DNA of 64,000 nt from Microbacterium aurantiacum (GTDB lineage Bacteria > Actinomycetota > Actinomycetes > Actinomycetales > Microbacteriaceae), in NCBI RefSeq assembly GCF_021654035.1, contig NZ_JAJPDW010000001.1:806001-870000 (forward strand). The letters run 5' to 3'. The notes under the pieces were generated by a model that saw only the letters and a list, made by a program, of their open reading frames with translations, was not told where the DNA came from and searched no databases. Shown piece after piece: positions 31,956 to 40,317 of the stretch (the first letter of the stretch is position 1; the number at the start of each line of letters is the position of its first letter). Made by a program: the position numbers and the translations under genes.

Positions 31956-34829
31956 ATGCCGGCGGCACGGGCGGCGCTCGCGGGGTGGACGTTCTCCGGG
32001 GAGCTCCGCCACTATCAAGCGGACGTCCTGGATCGGGTGTCGGTGCGGACGGAGGATCCGCTCCACATCGTCGCGCCGCCGGGGTCGGGGAAGACCCTCC
32101 TGGGTCTGCTCCTCGCGGTGGAGCGCGGCGCGCGCACCCTGGTCCTCGCCCCGACGCTCACGGTGCGGCGACAGTGGGCGGACGCCGCGACCGCGCTCAG
32201 TCCCGATCCCGCTCAGGTCTCCGAGGACCCCGACGTTCTCGCGGACCTGACGGCCCTGACCTACCAGGTCCTGAGCGTCCTCGACACGGCGAACCCGCTG
32301 GCCGGGCTCGCCCGCACCCGCTGGTGCGAGGAGCTCGAGGCCGAGGGGCGGTCGGTGGAGGCAGCCGCGGCCTGGGTGGCCGACCTCGCCCGGACCAACC
32401 CGGATGCCTACCGCTCGGGCATCGCGCGGCGTTCCCGGCGTCTGCGCCGACGCCTCGCCCGCGAGGACGCCGATTTCCTCGTCGCCGCCCTCCATCCCCG
32501 GGCGCGCGATCTGCTGGACCGCCTCGTCGCGCACGGGATCGACACGATCGTCCTCGACGAGTGCCATCACCTGCTCGACCACTGGGCGCTCGTGGTCGCC
32601 GCCCTCGTCGCCCGCCTGCGCGACGCCGGCCGGCGGCCGCTGGTCATCGGGCTGACGGCGACCCTGCCGTCGCCCGACGACGCCGACGAGTACGACAACT
32701 ACACCTCGCTCCTCGGCGACGTCGATTACGAGGTGCCCGTGCCCGCGGTCGTCCGCGAGGGCAACCTCGCCCCCTTCCGCGACCTCGTCCGGTTCGTCGA
32801 ACCCACCGAACAGGAGCTGGCGTTCCTGGGCTCCCACGCCGAGGGACTCGACGTGCTCCTGCGGTCGACGTTCTCGCGGGATGCCGGCCTCGCGCACCTC
32901 GTGGACGCCCTGCAGCCCGCCGATGTCGACGGGGAGGCGGATGCCCGTCTGGCGGCCGCCTTCGGGGCGGACTTCGCCGGCGCGGAGGCCGCGGCCGCCA
33001 TGCTCTGCACCGTCGCGCCACAGCATCCGCTGGTGGATCTGCTGCCGTACGCCGCGCGGCGACCGCCCACCACGGAGGAGGCGCTCCGGCTGCTCGGCCG
33101 CCACGCGGTGGAGCGGATCCTCCCCGACCCCGCCCGCTCCGAGCAGTGGGAGCGGATCCGTCGGGCGCTCGCGGACTTCGGCTACAGCCTCACCGATCGC
33201 GGCGTGCGACGCTCGCGCGATCCGATCGACACGCTGCTGGCCTCGTCGCTGGCGAAGGACCACGCGGTGTGCGACATCCTGCGGATCGAACGCGGGGAGA
33301 TCGGCGACGACCGGCTTCGGGCGCTGGTGGTCGCCGATTTCGAACGCCACGGCAACCGTCACGGCGGGCTCGTCTCGGCCGCGGGCGCCCTGCGGACCTT
33401 CGACGTCGTGGCCGCAGACGTCGCCGTCCGCGGCCTGTATCCGGTGCTCGTCACCGGCTCCCGCACCCACATCGCCACGCGGGACGAGGACGTGCTCCTC
33501 CCCGCCCTCGAGAGCGCGCTCGGGGTGCCGGTGGCCGCGGCCCCCCTCGAGGGCGGCGTCGTGTCGCGCGTGCACGCACCGGGTGTCGGCGCGGCGGGGA
33601 TGGTGCGCGCCGTCTCCGCGCTGCTTTCCGACGGCCCGGTCCGGGTCGTCGTCGGCACGCGGGGGCTGTTCGGCGAGGGGTGGGACTGCCCCGCGGTGAA
33701 CACCCTCATCGACCTGTCCGCGGTGGCCACGGCATCCGCGGTGCAGCAGCTGCGCGGCCGGACCCTCCGGTGCGATCCGGCGTGGCCCGACAAAGTGGCG
33801 CACAACTGGACCGTCACCGCGGTCCTCCCCGCCGGCGTGCCCCTGCGCGCGGCACCGGATGTGGATCGGCTGCGGCGCAAGCACGCGCGGCTGTGGGGGC
33901 TCGACCGCGACGACCGGTCCCGCGTGGTGCGAGGACTCGCCGCCGCGGCGCCGGAGCGGCAGCGCACCCTGCTCACCGACCTCGTGGAGCACCGGCGGGA
34001 CGTTCCGGTGTCCGCCCTCAACGCCGCGTCCGACCTGGGCGACCGTGCCGCCACGCGGGCGGAATGGCGTGTCGGCGAACCATACGTCGATCGCGAGGCG
34101 GCCGGCGCCCTCCTCGCCCGTCGGCCGGGGACGCCCGTGTTCCGCACTCGGCGACGGACCTCGCGCGTGCTCGGCGGGGCCATCGGCGGCATCGCGACGC
34201 TGGTCGCGGCGGGGATCGCGGCGGCCGCGACGGCCGGACCGCTCGCGGCGATCGTGGGCGCCATCGTCCTCGGCGGCGCGGGCCTGTGGGCGCTGCCGCC
34301 CCTCGTGTCGGCGTGGCGGGCGAGTCGCGGCGACGGTGTCGAGCTGTACACGCGGATCGCCGCGGTCGTCGGCGCGAGTCTGGAGGCCGCGGGCCGCACC
34401 CGGGGCGCGGTCGGCGCACCGTCGGTGGTCGAGGACCGCGGGTCCCCGGACCGCATCGACGTGTCGATCGGCTTCCCGGAGGCCACCCTCGCCGACCAGC
34501 GGCTCCTCGCCGAGGCGCTCGCGGAGCTGTTCGGCGCGGTCCGCACGCCCCGGTACGTGATGGAGGTCGGTCGCGGCGGGCGGACGTGGATCGTCCGACG
34601 TCTGCTGGGGGGTGCCGGCGCGGAGGAGGACGCCCGCTACCTGCCGGTGCCGGCGCTCATCGGTCGGCGCCGCGCGGATGCCGAGGCCTTCGCAGCCCTG
34701 TGGGACCGGCGGATCGGGCCGTCGGCGCTGCACGCCCTCGATCGCCCGGAGGCTCTCGCCCTCGCCGCGCGTGCCCGCCGTGCGTCGGCCGGCTCCGCGG
34801 ATGCCGGGACGATCGATTCCTGGTCCTGA
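31956..34829 (+). CDS. SF2 DEAD/DEAH helicase-like protein with C-terminal membrane hairpin
   Basis: A 957-aa protein starting 4 bases after the molybdoenzyme stop, so probably cotranscribed. The SF2 core is clear: LRHYQADVLDRV, Walker A APPGSGKT (40-47), DECH (201-204), GLTATLPSP (motif III), and a second RecA lobe with GTRGLFGEGWDCPAVNTLI and QQLRGRTLR (motif VI). After it, residues ~738-790 form two hydrophobic helices separated by a Gly/Pro turn, and a ~165-residue C-terminal domain follows that I do not recognise. The membrane anchoring of a helicase and its place in a molybdenum region are unusual. The function is unknown; defence or nucleic-acid translocation are guesses. Confidence 0.8.
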   Translation: MPAARAALAGWTFSGELRHYQADVLDRVSVRTEDPLHIVAPPGSGKTLLGLLLAVERGARTLVLAPTLTVRRQWADAATALSPDPAQVSEDPDVLADLTALTYQVLSVLDTANPLAGLARTRWCEELEAEGRSVEAAAAWVADLARTNPDAYRSGIARRSRRLRRRLAREDADFLVAALHPRARDLLDRLVAHGIDTIVLDECHHLLDHWALVVAALVARLRDAGRRPLVIGLTATLPSPDDADEYDNYTSLLGDVDYEVPVPAVVREGNLAPFRDLVRFVEPTEQELAFLGSHAEGLDVLLRSTFSRDAGLAHLVDALQPADVDGEADARLAAAFGADFAGAEAAAAMLCTVAPQHPLVDLLPYAARRPPTTEEALRLLGRHAVERILPDPARSEQWERIRRALADFGYSLTDRGVRRSRDPIDTLLASSLAKDHAVCDILRIERGEIGDDRLRALVVADFERHGNRHGGLVSAAGALRTFDVVAADVAVRGLYPVLVTGSRTHIATRDEDVLLPALESALGVPVAAAPLEGGVVSRVHAPGVGAAGMVRAVSALLSDGPVRVVVGTRGLFGEGWDCPAVNTLIDLSAVATASAVQQLRGRTLRCDPAWPDKVAHNWTVTAVLPAGVPLRAAPDVDRLRRKHARLWGLDRDDRSRVVRGLAAAAPERQRTLLTDLVEHRRDVPVSALNAASDLGDRAATRAEWRVGEPYVDREAAGALLARRPGTPVFRTRRRTSRVLGGAIGGIATLVAAGIAAAATAGPLAAIVGAIVLGGAGLWALPPLVSAWRASRGDGVELYTRIAAVVGASLEAAGRTRGAVGAPSVVEDRGSPDRIDVSIGFPEATLADQRLLAEALAELFGAVRTPRYVMEVGRGGRTWIVRRLLGGAGAEEDARYLPVPALIGRRRADAEAFAALWDRRIGPSALHALDRPEALALAARARRASAGSADAGTIDSWS

Positions 34830-34876
34830 TCGGCCCGCTCCGACCGGCGGTGACGGCGCAGCCCTAGGCTGAGGGG

Positions 34877-35356
34877 ATGATCCGCGCAGCCGTCCTGACG
34901 GTGTCCGACCGATCCGCCGCCGGAACGCGCGAGGACCGCAGCGGGCCCGTCGCCGTCGCGGCGCTGCGGGACGCGGGCTTCTCCTGCGACGAGGCGCTGA
35001 TCATCCCGGACGGCGCCGACAGCGTCGAGCGGGCGATCACCGCGCAGGTCCTCGCGGGCGTGCGCCTCATCGTCACGACGGGGGGCACCGGTCTCGGTCC
35101 GCGGGACGAGACCCCCGAGGGGACCTCCCGCGTCCTCACGCGCCCGATCCCCGGGATCGCGGAGGAGCTGCGGCGCATCGGCACCGCGCAGATGCCCACG
35201 GGCATGATCTCGCGTGCCGTCGCGGGAGTGGTCGATCCGCACGGCGCCCTCGTCGTGAACCTCCCGGGGTCGCCCGGCGGTGTCCGGGACGGCATGCCGG
35301 TCATCGTCTCGATCGCCGCCCACGTCATCGAGCAGGTCGCCGGCGGGGACCACTGA
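34877..35356 (+). CDS. mogA: Molybdopterin adenylyltransferase-like protein (MogA/MoaB)
   Basis: A 159-aa protein that adenylates molybdopterin before metal insertion. Family motifs are AAVLTVSDRSAAGTREDRSG and IVTTGGTGLGPRDETPEGT, the MPT-binding TGGTG loop, and VVNLPGSPGG. TAGGCT lies 6 nt before the ATG, so translation is probably leaderless. Its stop shares one base with the moaE start (TGATG), so the two are coupled. Confidence 0.93.
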   Translation: MIRAAVLTVSDRSAAGTREDRSGPVAVAALRDAGFSCDEALIIPDGADSVERAITAQVLAGVRLIVTTGGTGLGPRDETPEGTSRVLTRPIPGIAEELRRIGTAQMPTGMISRAVAGVVDPHGALVVNLPGSPGGVRDGMPVIVSIAAHVIEQVAGGDH

Positions 35357-35784
35357 TGGCCGTCGTCGTCCGCGCCGACATCAGCGACGCGCCCCTCGAT
35401 CTCTCCGCACACCTGGACGCCGTGGCCGACCCGGCGATGGGCGCCGAGACGACCTTCGTCGGGCGGGTGCGCGATCACGACCCGGATGCCGCGCGGGAGG
35501 TCGCGGCGCTGGAGTACTCCGCGCACCCGGACGCCGCCGCCGCGCTCGAGCGGATCGCGACCGCGGCCGCGGGGGAGACCGAGGCCCGGGTCGCCGTGAG
35601 TCACCGGGTGGGGACGCTCGGAGTCGGGGACATCGCGGTCGTCATCGCAGTCGCGAGCCCCCACCGCGCGACCGCGTTCGAGGTCTGCCGCACCCTCATC
35701 GAGGCGATCAAGACCGACCTCCCGGTGTGGAAGAAGCAGGTCGAGGTCGACGGCACCGCGACCTGGCTCGGCCTCGGCGGCTGA
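35356..35784 (+). CDS. moaE: Molybdopterin synthase catalytic subunit
   Basis: A 142-aa protein, MoaE size. Key segments are ETTFVGRVRDHDPD, the dimer-loop LEYSAHPDAAA, VSHRVGTLGVGDIAVVIAVA, and KTDLPVWKKQVEVDG, whose lysines form the active site that accepts sulfur from MoaD thiocarboxylate. It works with MoaD, encoded just downstream on the opposite strand, to convert cPMP into molybdopterin. Confidence 0.95.
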   Translation: MAVVVRADISDAPLDLSAHLDAVADPAMGAETTFVGRVRDHDPDAAREVAALEYSAHPDAAAALERIATAAAGETEARVAVSHRVGTLGVGDIAVVIAVASPHRATAFEVCRTLIEAIKTDLPVWKKQVEVDGTATWLGLGG

Positions 35785-35800
35785 ACGTCACCCGCCCGCG

Positions 35801-36034
35801 TCACCCGCCCGCGAAGGGCGGCAGCACGTCGACGGTCTGCGCGCCGGTGAGCGGGGTGTCGTCGCCCACGCGCGCGCCGTCGACGAGCACCGCGCAGCGC
35901 GGCAGGATGCCGGCGAGCGCGGGGTGCGCGGCGGTGAGCTCGGCGCGCAGGGCGCCGATCGTGGCGACGTCGTAGTCCGCCGCGTCGGTGCCGACGGCCT
36001 CCTGCGCGGCGGCGAAGAACCGGACGCGGGTCAC
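35801..36034 (-). CDS. moaD: Molybdopterin synthase sulfur-carrier subunit
   Basis: A 77-aa ubiquitin-fold protein. It begins TRVRFFAAAQEAVG and ends in LPPFAGG; the terminal Gly-Gly is adenylated and then thiocarboxylated by the MoeB-type enzyme of the same operon. GTG start; its first bases overlap the stop of the DUF6457 gene (GTGA). It is the last gene of the minus-strand cofactor operon. Confidence 0.94.
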   Translation of the reverse strand: MTRVRFFAAAQEAVGTDAADYDVATIGALRAELTAAHPALAGILPRCAVLVDGARVGDDTPLTGAQTVDVLPPFAGG

Positions 36035-36315
36035 GGCGTCCCTCCCGCGGCGTCCTGCGCGTGCGCGCGGGCGAGTCCGGTGATCGCCGCGACGGCGGCG
36101 GCGATGTCGTCGGCGGATCCGCCGGCGCGCCCGGCGACGAGGCCGGCCACGAAGGCGCTGAGAGGGGCCGCGGGGCGGGCCACGTCGGGCGCGACGTCGC
36201 GGGCGAGGTCGAGTACCAGGGCGATCGGGACGTCGTCGGGGGCGAGCGCGAAGTGATCGCGGAGAACCGTCGCCCACGCGTCCAGCGCCTCGGGGGGAAG
36301 GGTGCGTTCGGTCAT
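36031..36315 (-). CDS. DUF6457 protein in the molybdenum-cofactor operon
   Basis: A 94-aa protein. It begins MTERTLPPEALDAWATVLRD and continues as an Ala-rich helical domain (DDVPIALVLDLARDVAPDVA, then GGSADDIAAAVAAI). It overlaps mobA by 4 bases upstream and moaD by 4 downstream, so it is produced with the cofactor enzymes. DUF6457 is found beside such genes in actinobacteria, sometimes next to mobA. A chaperone or partner role is only suggested by the linkage. Confidence 0.8.
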   Translation of the reverse strand: MTERTLPPEALDAWATVLRDHFALAPDDVPIALVLDLARDVAPDVARPAAPLSAFVAGLVAGRAGGSADDIAAAVAAITGLARAHAQDAAGGTP

Positions 36316-36962
36316 CGCGGCGCCTCCTCGGCGGTGGACGGGGACGGCGCGGAGGCGAACCGGCGCCGCGCCCGGTGAAGATCCTCCCACGTGTCCACGT
36401 CGTCGGTCACGTGCGCCGGGGCGCGGAGGACGGCGACGGCGAGATCGTCGAGGAGGGCGCGGACGGCGGCGTCGCGACCCCGATCGGGGAGAGCGGATGC
36501 CGCCTCCCGCAGCGCCCGGGTGCGGTAGACCCCGGTGAGCCACTGCGGTCGTCCCGATGCGTCGGCGAGGCACACGCCGTCGGTGTCGGCGGGGAAGAGG
36601 TCCAGATCGGCCACGAGCAGGCGCGCGGCCTCGTCCGCGTGCGGGAGGTCGCCGGCGAGGACGAGGGTCCACTCGGGCGCCTCCGCCGCGGCGGTCGCGG
36701 CGAGGGCGGCGACGATCGCGGCGGCGGGACCGCCGAAGGGAGGATCCTCGCGCACCCAGCGCACGGGAGTTCCCACCGCGTCGAGCGGGGACTCGGGGCC
36801 GACGACGGTGAGATCGGCGGCGCCGACGGCGACCGCGGCATCCGCCGCCCGAGCGAGGAGAGAGCGACCGCCGACGTCCAGCAGCGGTTTCTCGGCTCCG
36901 TCCAGGCGCGTGGCGCGGCCGCCGGCGAGAACGATGGCGCCGAGGCGCGGCCCGGCGCTCAC
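36312..36962 (-). CDS. mobA: Molybdenum cofactor guanylyltransferase
   Basis: A 216-aa nucleotidyltransferase. The N-terminal GTP-binding loop reads AIVLAGGRATRLDGAEKPLL; VLAGDLPHADEAA supplies the metal-binding Asp, and RPQWLTGVYR is the conserved C-terminal element. It links GMP to Mo-molybdopterin to give MGD, the cofactor form needed by the FdhF-like enzyme nearby. GTG start overlapping the moaC stop (GTGA). Confidence 0.92.
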   Translation of the reverse strand: MSAGPRLGAIVLAGGRATRLDGAEKPLLDVGGRSLLARAADAAVAVGAADLTVVGPESPLDAVGTPVRWVREDPPFGGPAAAIVAALAATAAAEAPEWTLVLAGDLPHADEAARLLVADLDLFPADTDGVCLADASGRPQWLTGVYRTRALREAASALPDRGRDAAVRALLDDLAVAVLRAPAHVTDDVDTWEDLHRARRRFASAPSPSTAEEAPR

Positions 36963-37435
36963 GATTCCTCGGGTCGGACCCAGTCGCCGCTCTTCCCGCC
37001 GGTCTTCCGGGTGATGCGCACCGATTCGAGGGACGTGCCCTTGTCGAGCGCCTTCACCATGTCGATCACGGCGAGACCGGCGACGGTCACCGCGGTGAGG
37101 GCCTCCATCTCGACGCCCGTGCGATCGGCGGTGCGGACCGTGGCCTCGATCTCGACGCCGGCGTCCGTGATCACGAGGTCCACCGTTGCGCCGTGGACGC
37201 CGATTACGTGCGCGAGCGGGAGCAGCTCCGGCATGCGCTTGGCGGCCTGGATCCCCGAGATGCGGGCGACCGCGAGGACGTCGCCCTTGGGGACGGTGCC
37301 GTCCCGGAGCGCGGCGACGACCTCGGGGGCGCACCGCACGAGACCCCGTGCGGTGGCGGAGCGGACGGTGGGGACCTTCTCGGTGACATCGACCATGCGG
37401 GCGTGGCCGGCGGCATCCAGGTGGGTGAAACTCAT
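36959..37435 (-). CDS. moaC: Cyclic pyranopterin monophosphate synthase
   Basis: A 158-aa protein of the usual MoaC length. Segments: LTHLDAAGHARMVDV-like opening (here FTHLDAAGHARMVDV), AAKRMPELLPLAHVIGVHGA and EALTAVTVAGLAVIDMVKAL, with active-site His and Lys in the expected places. With MoaA (encoded at 50.4 kb) it turns GTP into cyclic pyranopterin monophosphate. It overlaps moeA upstream by ATGA and mobA downstream by GTGA. Confidence 0.95.
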   Translation of the reverse strand: MSFTHLDAAGHARMVDVTEKVPTVRSATARGLVRCAPEVVAALRDGTVPKGDVLAVARISGIQAAKRMPELLPLAHVIGVHGATVDLVITDAGVEIEATVRTADRTGVEMEALTAVTVAGLAVIDMVKALDKGTSLESVRITRKTGGKSGDWVRPEES

Positions 37436-38664
37436 GGGATCAGCATGACATCGACGAGATCGCCCGCCTCGACCGCGGCCACCTCGGCGGGCACGATCGC
37501 GTACGCCTCCGCGCGGGCGAGTCCGCCCGCCAGGTGCGACCCGCCGCTCGTGGCCGGGACCGCGCGCCACTGCGCCGGATCGGCGCGATCGATCCGGACC
37601 GGGAGGAACTGCGCGCGTCCCGGGGGCGTCCGCCACCCGCGCGCGGCGGGGAGGGTCACGACGGGGCGGGCGAGGTCGCTCCGTCCCTGCATCGCGAGGA
37701 GCGCCGGGCGGACGAAGGCCTCGAACGACACCGCGGCGCTGACGGGGTTCCCCGGAAGCCCGAACAGCAGCGTTCCGGCGGGGGAGACCCCGAACCCCTG
37801 CGGCTTGCCGGGCTGCATCCGCACCTTCGAGAAGGTCATCCACGCGCCGAGGGTCGACTTGACCACTTCGTAGGCGCCGGCGCTCACCCCGCCCGAGAAG
37901 ATCACGAGGTCCGCGCCCGCGTCCTCGGCGCGCGCGATCGCCCCGAGCGGGCCGCCGACGGTGTCGTCGACGACCTCGCGGACGACGATCTCGGCGCCGG
38001 CCTCGCGCGCGAGCATCTCCAGCAGGATGCCGTTGGACTCGGGGATCTCGCCGCGGCGGAGCGGCGTCCCCGGCGCGACCAGCTCGGTGCCGGTGGACAC
38101 CACCGCGACGCGCGGACGGCGGGAGACCGTCACCGCGGCCACCCCGGCCGCCGCGGCGGAGGCCAGGTGGAGCGGGCCGAGTGCGGTTCCGACGGCGAGG
38201 ACCTCGGCTCCGGCGACGCAGTCCTCGCCCCGGCGACGCACGTGGACCCCCGGCGCGGGAGCGGCGACCACCAGCACCTCCCCGAGCGAATCGGCGAGCC
38301 CGCCGGCGGTGCTCTCGAACGGGACGATCGTGTCGGCGCCGCTCGGCATCGGCGCTCCGGTCATGATGCGGGCCGCCTCGCCCGGGCCGAGGGGAGGGTC
38401 CTCGCCCGATCCGGCGGGGATGTCGGCGACGACGCGCAGTCGGGCGGGGCGGTCGTCGCTCGCGCCGGCGACGTCCTCGCCGCGGACGGCGAAACCGTCC
38501 ATCGCGGAGTTGTCGAAGACGGGGAGGTCGACGGCCGCGTGCACGGAGTTCCGGAGGGTGCGTCCGAGAGCCGCCGCGAGCGGCAGGACCTCGGAGGCGA
38601 GGAGGGGCGCCGCGGCGAGTACGGTCGCGCGGTGGGCGTCGAGGTCGATCAGGTCATCGGTCAC
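37432..38664 (-). CDS. moeA: Molybdopterin molybdotransferase
   Basis: A 410-aa MoeA protein. Conserved parts are LPVFDNSAMDGFAVRGEDV, GEAARIMTGAPMPSGADTIV, VAVVSTGTELV and SGGVSAGAYEVVKS; LLFGLPGNPVSA forms the molybdopterin pocket. It inserts molybdate into adenylated molybdopterin, which MogA supplies. Its GTG overlaps the moeB stop (GTGA). Confidence 0.95.
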   Translation of the reverse strand: MTDDLIDLDAHRATVLAAAPLLASEVLPLAAALGRTLRNSVHAAVDLPVFDNSAMDGFAVRGEDVAGASDDRPARLRVVADIPAGSGEDPPLGPGEAARIMTGAPMPSGADTIVPFESTAGGLADSLGEVLVVAAPAPGVHVRRRGEDCVAGAEVLAVGTALGPLHLASAAAAGVAAVTVSRRPRVAVVSTGTELVAPGTPLRRGEIPESNGILLEMLAREAGAEIVVREVVDDTVGGPLGAIARAEDAGADLVIFSGGVSAGAYEVVKSTLGAWMTFSKVRMQPGKPQGFGVSPAGTLLFGLPGNPVSAAVSFEAFVRPALLAMQGRSDLARPVVTLPAARGWRTPPGRAQFLPVRIDRADPAQWRAVPATSGGSHLAGGLARAEAYAIVPAEVAAVEAGDLVDVMLIP

Positions 38665-39824
38665 GCGGAGGTCTCCTCGGCGATCGTGCTCGGCGCTGGC
38701 GAAGGGTCCGTCGCGTGCGGCCACGCCGAGAGCCCGCCGGTGAGTACCGCGGCATCGATGCCGCGGGAGCGGAGCACCTCGGCGGCGCGGCGGGCACGAC
38801 CGCCCGCGTGGCAGATCACCACGACGGAGGATGCCGTCACCCGGGCCGGTTCGGCGAGCAGGTCGGCGAGCGGGATGGTCATGGACCCCGGGATCGTCCC
38901 GGTGGCGGTTTCGGCCGGCTCGCGGACGTCGAGGAGCAGCGCGCCCGCGCGGGAGGCCGACAGCGCCGCTTCCAGGTCGACGTCCGGCACCGGGGCCGGT
39001 GCGGGTGCCGGGGCGTGCGTCGGCGGGGGCGCCGGCGAGACGACCGGAACAGGCATCCGGCTCGGCCGCAGCGGCACCTCGGACGTGCGCCCGCGGAGCG
39101 CGTCCACCACCAGGACGCGGCCGAGGAGGGGCTCCCCGATCCCCGTGAGCAGCTTGACGGTCTCGGTGGCGAGGATGCCGCCGACCTGGATGCAGAGCGA
39201 TCCGAGCACCCCCACCGCGGCGCACGTGGGGACATCGCCCTCGCTGCCCTCCGGGTAGAGGTCGGCGAGGCGGACGGCCGGGAGCGCGGCATCCGTCGGC
39301 GTCCAGAAGATCGTCACCTGGGCGTGGAACTCCTGCACCACGCCCCAGACGAGGGGGATGCCGAGGCTCTCGCAGGCGTCCGCGACCGCGCGACGCGTCG
39401 CGAAGGTGTCGCTGCCGTCGATCACGACGTCGGCGTCCGCGAGGAGCGCGGCGGCGTTGCCGGGTGCGATCCGCTCGGTCACGGCGTCGACGCGGGTGCC
39501 GGGGGAGAGATCGGCCGCCGCCCGGATCGCCGACGCCGTTTTCGGGCGGCCGGCGTCGCGGTGGCGGTGCAGCACCTGGCGCTGCAGGTTGGAGACCTCC
39601 ACGACGTCGTCGTCGATGACGGTGAGGCGGCCGACACCGGCTGCGGCGAGGGCGAGGATCACGGGCGACCCCAGACCGCCCGCTCCGATCACCGCGACGT
39701 GGGCGGCGGCGAGGCGGCGCTGACCGATCTCGCCGAATCCCGCGAGGACCGCGTGGCGGGCGGTGCGGGAGGCCTCGGCGGGATCGAGGGCGTCCACGGG
39801 CGCGACCAGCGGGGGAAGGGGCAC
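38661..39824 (-). CDS. moeB: MoeB-type adenylyltransferase fused to a rhodanese domain
   Basis: A 387-aa protein. The ThiF/MoeB E1-like domain (residues 1-~260) has VAVIGAGGLGSPVILALAAA, the Arg finger area NLQRQVLH, and VVIDGSDTFATR. The CxxC pairs that bind zinc in E. coli MoeB are not seen. A Pro/Ala linker leads to a rhodanese domain (~285-370) whose loop CHAGGRA carries the active Cys. The fusion can activate MoaD and pass sulfur to it. First gene of the operon: the GTG lies 6 nt after TAGCCT (minus strand 39836-39831). Confidence 0.92.
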   Translation of the reverse strand: MPLPPLVAPVDALDPAEASRTARHAVLAGFGEIGQRRLAAAHVAVIGAGGLGSPVILALAAAGVGRLTVIDDDVVEVSNLQRQVLHRHRDAGRPKTASAIRAAADLSPGTRVDAVTERIAPGNAAALLADADVVIDGSDTFATRRAVADACESLGIPLVWGVVQEFHAQVTIFWTPTDAALPAVRLADLYPEGSEGDVPTCAAVGVLGSLCIQVGGILATETVKLLTGIGEPLLGRVLVVDALRGRTSEVPLRPSRMPVPVVSPAPPPTHAPAPAPAPVPDVDLEAALSASRAGALLLDVREPAETATGTIPGSMTIPLADLLAEPARVTASSVVVICHAGGRARRAAEVLRSRGIDAAVLTGGLSAWPHATDPSPAPSTIAEETSA

Positions 39825-39864
39825 CCCCTCAGGCTACGACGCGAGCACCGGTCGGATGCCGGGA

Positions 39865-39917
39865 TCCGCAGGTGCGGAGAATTCACCGCCTCTCCACCGC
39901 ATCCACGGTGATATCGT
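39865..39917. promoter_or_regulatory. Divergent moeB / HTH-Mop promoter region
   Basis: Contains TCCGCA-GG-TGCGGA (39865-39878), an inverted pair TCACCG (39883-39888) / CGGTGA (39906-39911), and TATCGT (39912-39917) 6 nt before the HTH-Mop ATG. These are candidate sites for a molybdate-responsive regulator, possibly the HTH-Mop protein itself. Confidence 0.45.
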
Positions 39918-39923
39918 GACGCG

Positions 39924-40316
39924 ATGACCGCCTACAAGATCGCGGACGCCGCGCGTCTCCTGGGCGTGAGCGACGACACCGTGCGGCGGTGGGTGGATGC
40001 CGGAACCCTCCCGACGACCGGCGCGAGCCCCGCGGAGATTCCCGGGGCGGCCCTCGCCGAGCGCGCGGTCGCCCTCGCGGCGCGGCCGGACGACCCGACC
40101 GACGTCCTCTCCAGCGCGCGCAACCGCTTCACGGGGCTCGTGACCCGCATCGTGCGGGACACGGTGATGGCGCAGGTCGACATCCAGTCCGGCCCGCACC
40201 GCGTGGTGTCGCTGATGTCCGCCGAGGCGGTGGATGCCCTCGGCCTCGAAGTCGGGTCGCTCGCCGTGGCCGTCGTCAAGGCCACCACCGTCATCGTCGA
40301 GACCCCGAAGGACTGA
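39924..40316 (+). CDS. HTH-Mop (molybdate-binding) protein, ModE-like
   Basis: A 130-aa protein. A MerR/excisionase-like helix-turn-helix (YKIADAARLLGVSDDTVRRW, residues 4-23) is joined to a single Mop/TOBE domain (~67-128, FTGLVTRIVRDTVMAQVDIQ and SLAVAVVKATTVIVET). Mop domains bind molybdate. This resembles a minimal ModE, able to repress or activate modABC or moe genes. It stands directly before modA, 1 base from its GTG, and is very probably in the same operon. Leaderless-type start. Confidence 0.87.
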   Translation: MTAYKIADAARLLGVSDDTVRRWVDAGTLPTTGASPAEIPGAALAERAVALAARPDDPTDVLSSARNRFTGLVTRIVRDTVMAQVDIQSGPHRVVSLMSAEAVDALGLEVGSLAVAVVKATTVIVETPKD

Positions 40317-40317
40317 C

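Noticed and set aside
31530..34733. Long open frame on the minus strand opposite the helicase gene
   Set aside because: It is a GC-rich shadow: Arg/Gly/Ala/Pro-biased translation with no domain, while the plus strand encodes clear SF2 motifs.
29624..34829. Helicase as part of a known restriction or BREX-type system
   Set aside because: No methylase, protease, PglZ or nuclease gene is adjacent; neighbours are cofactor genes.
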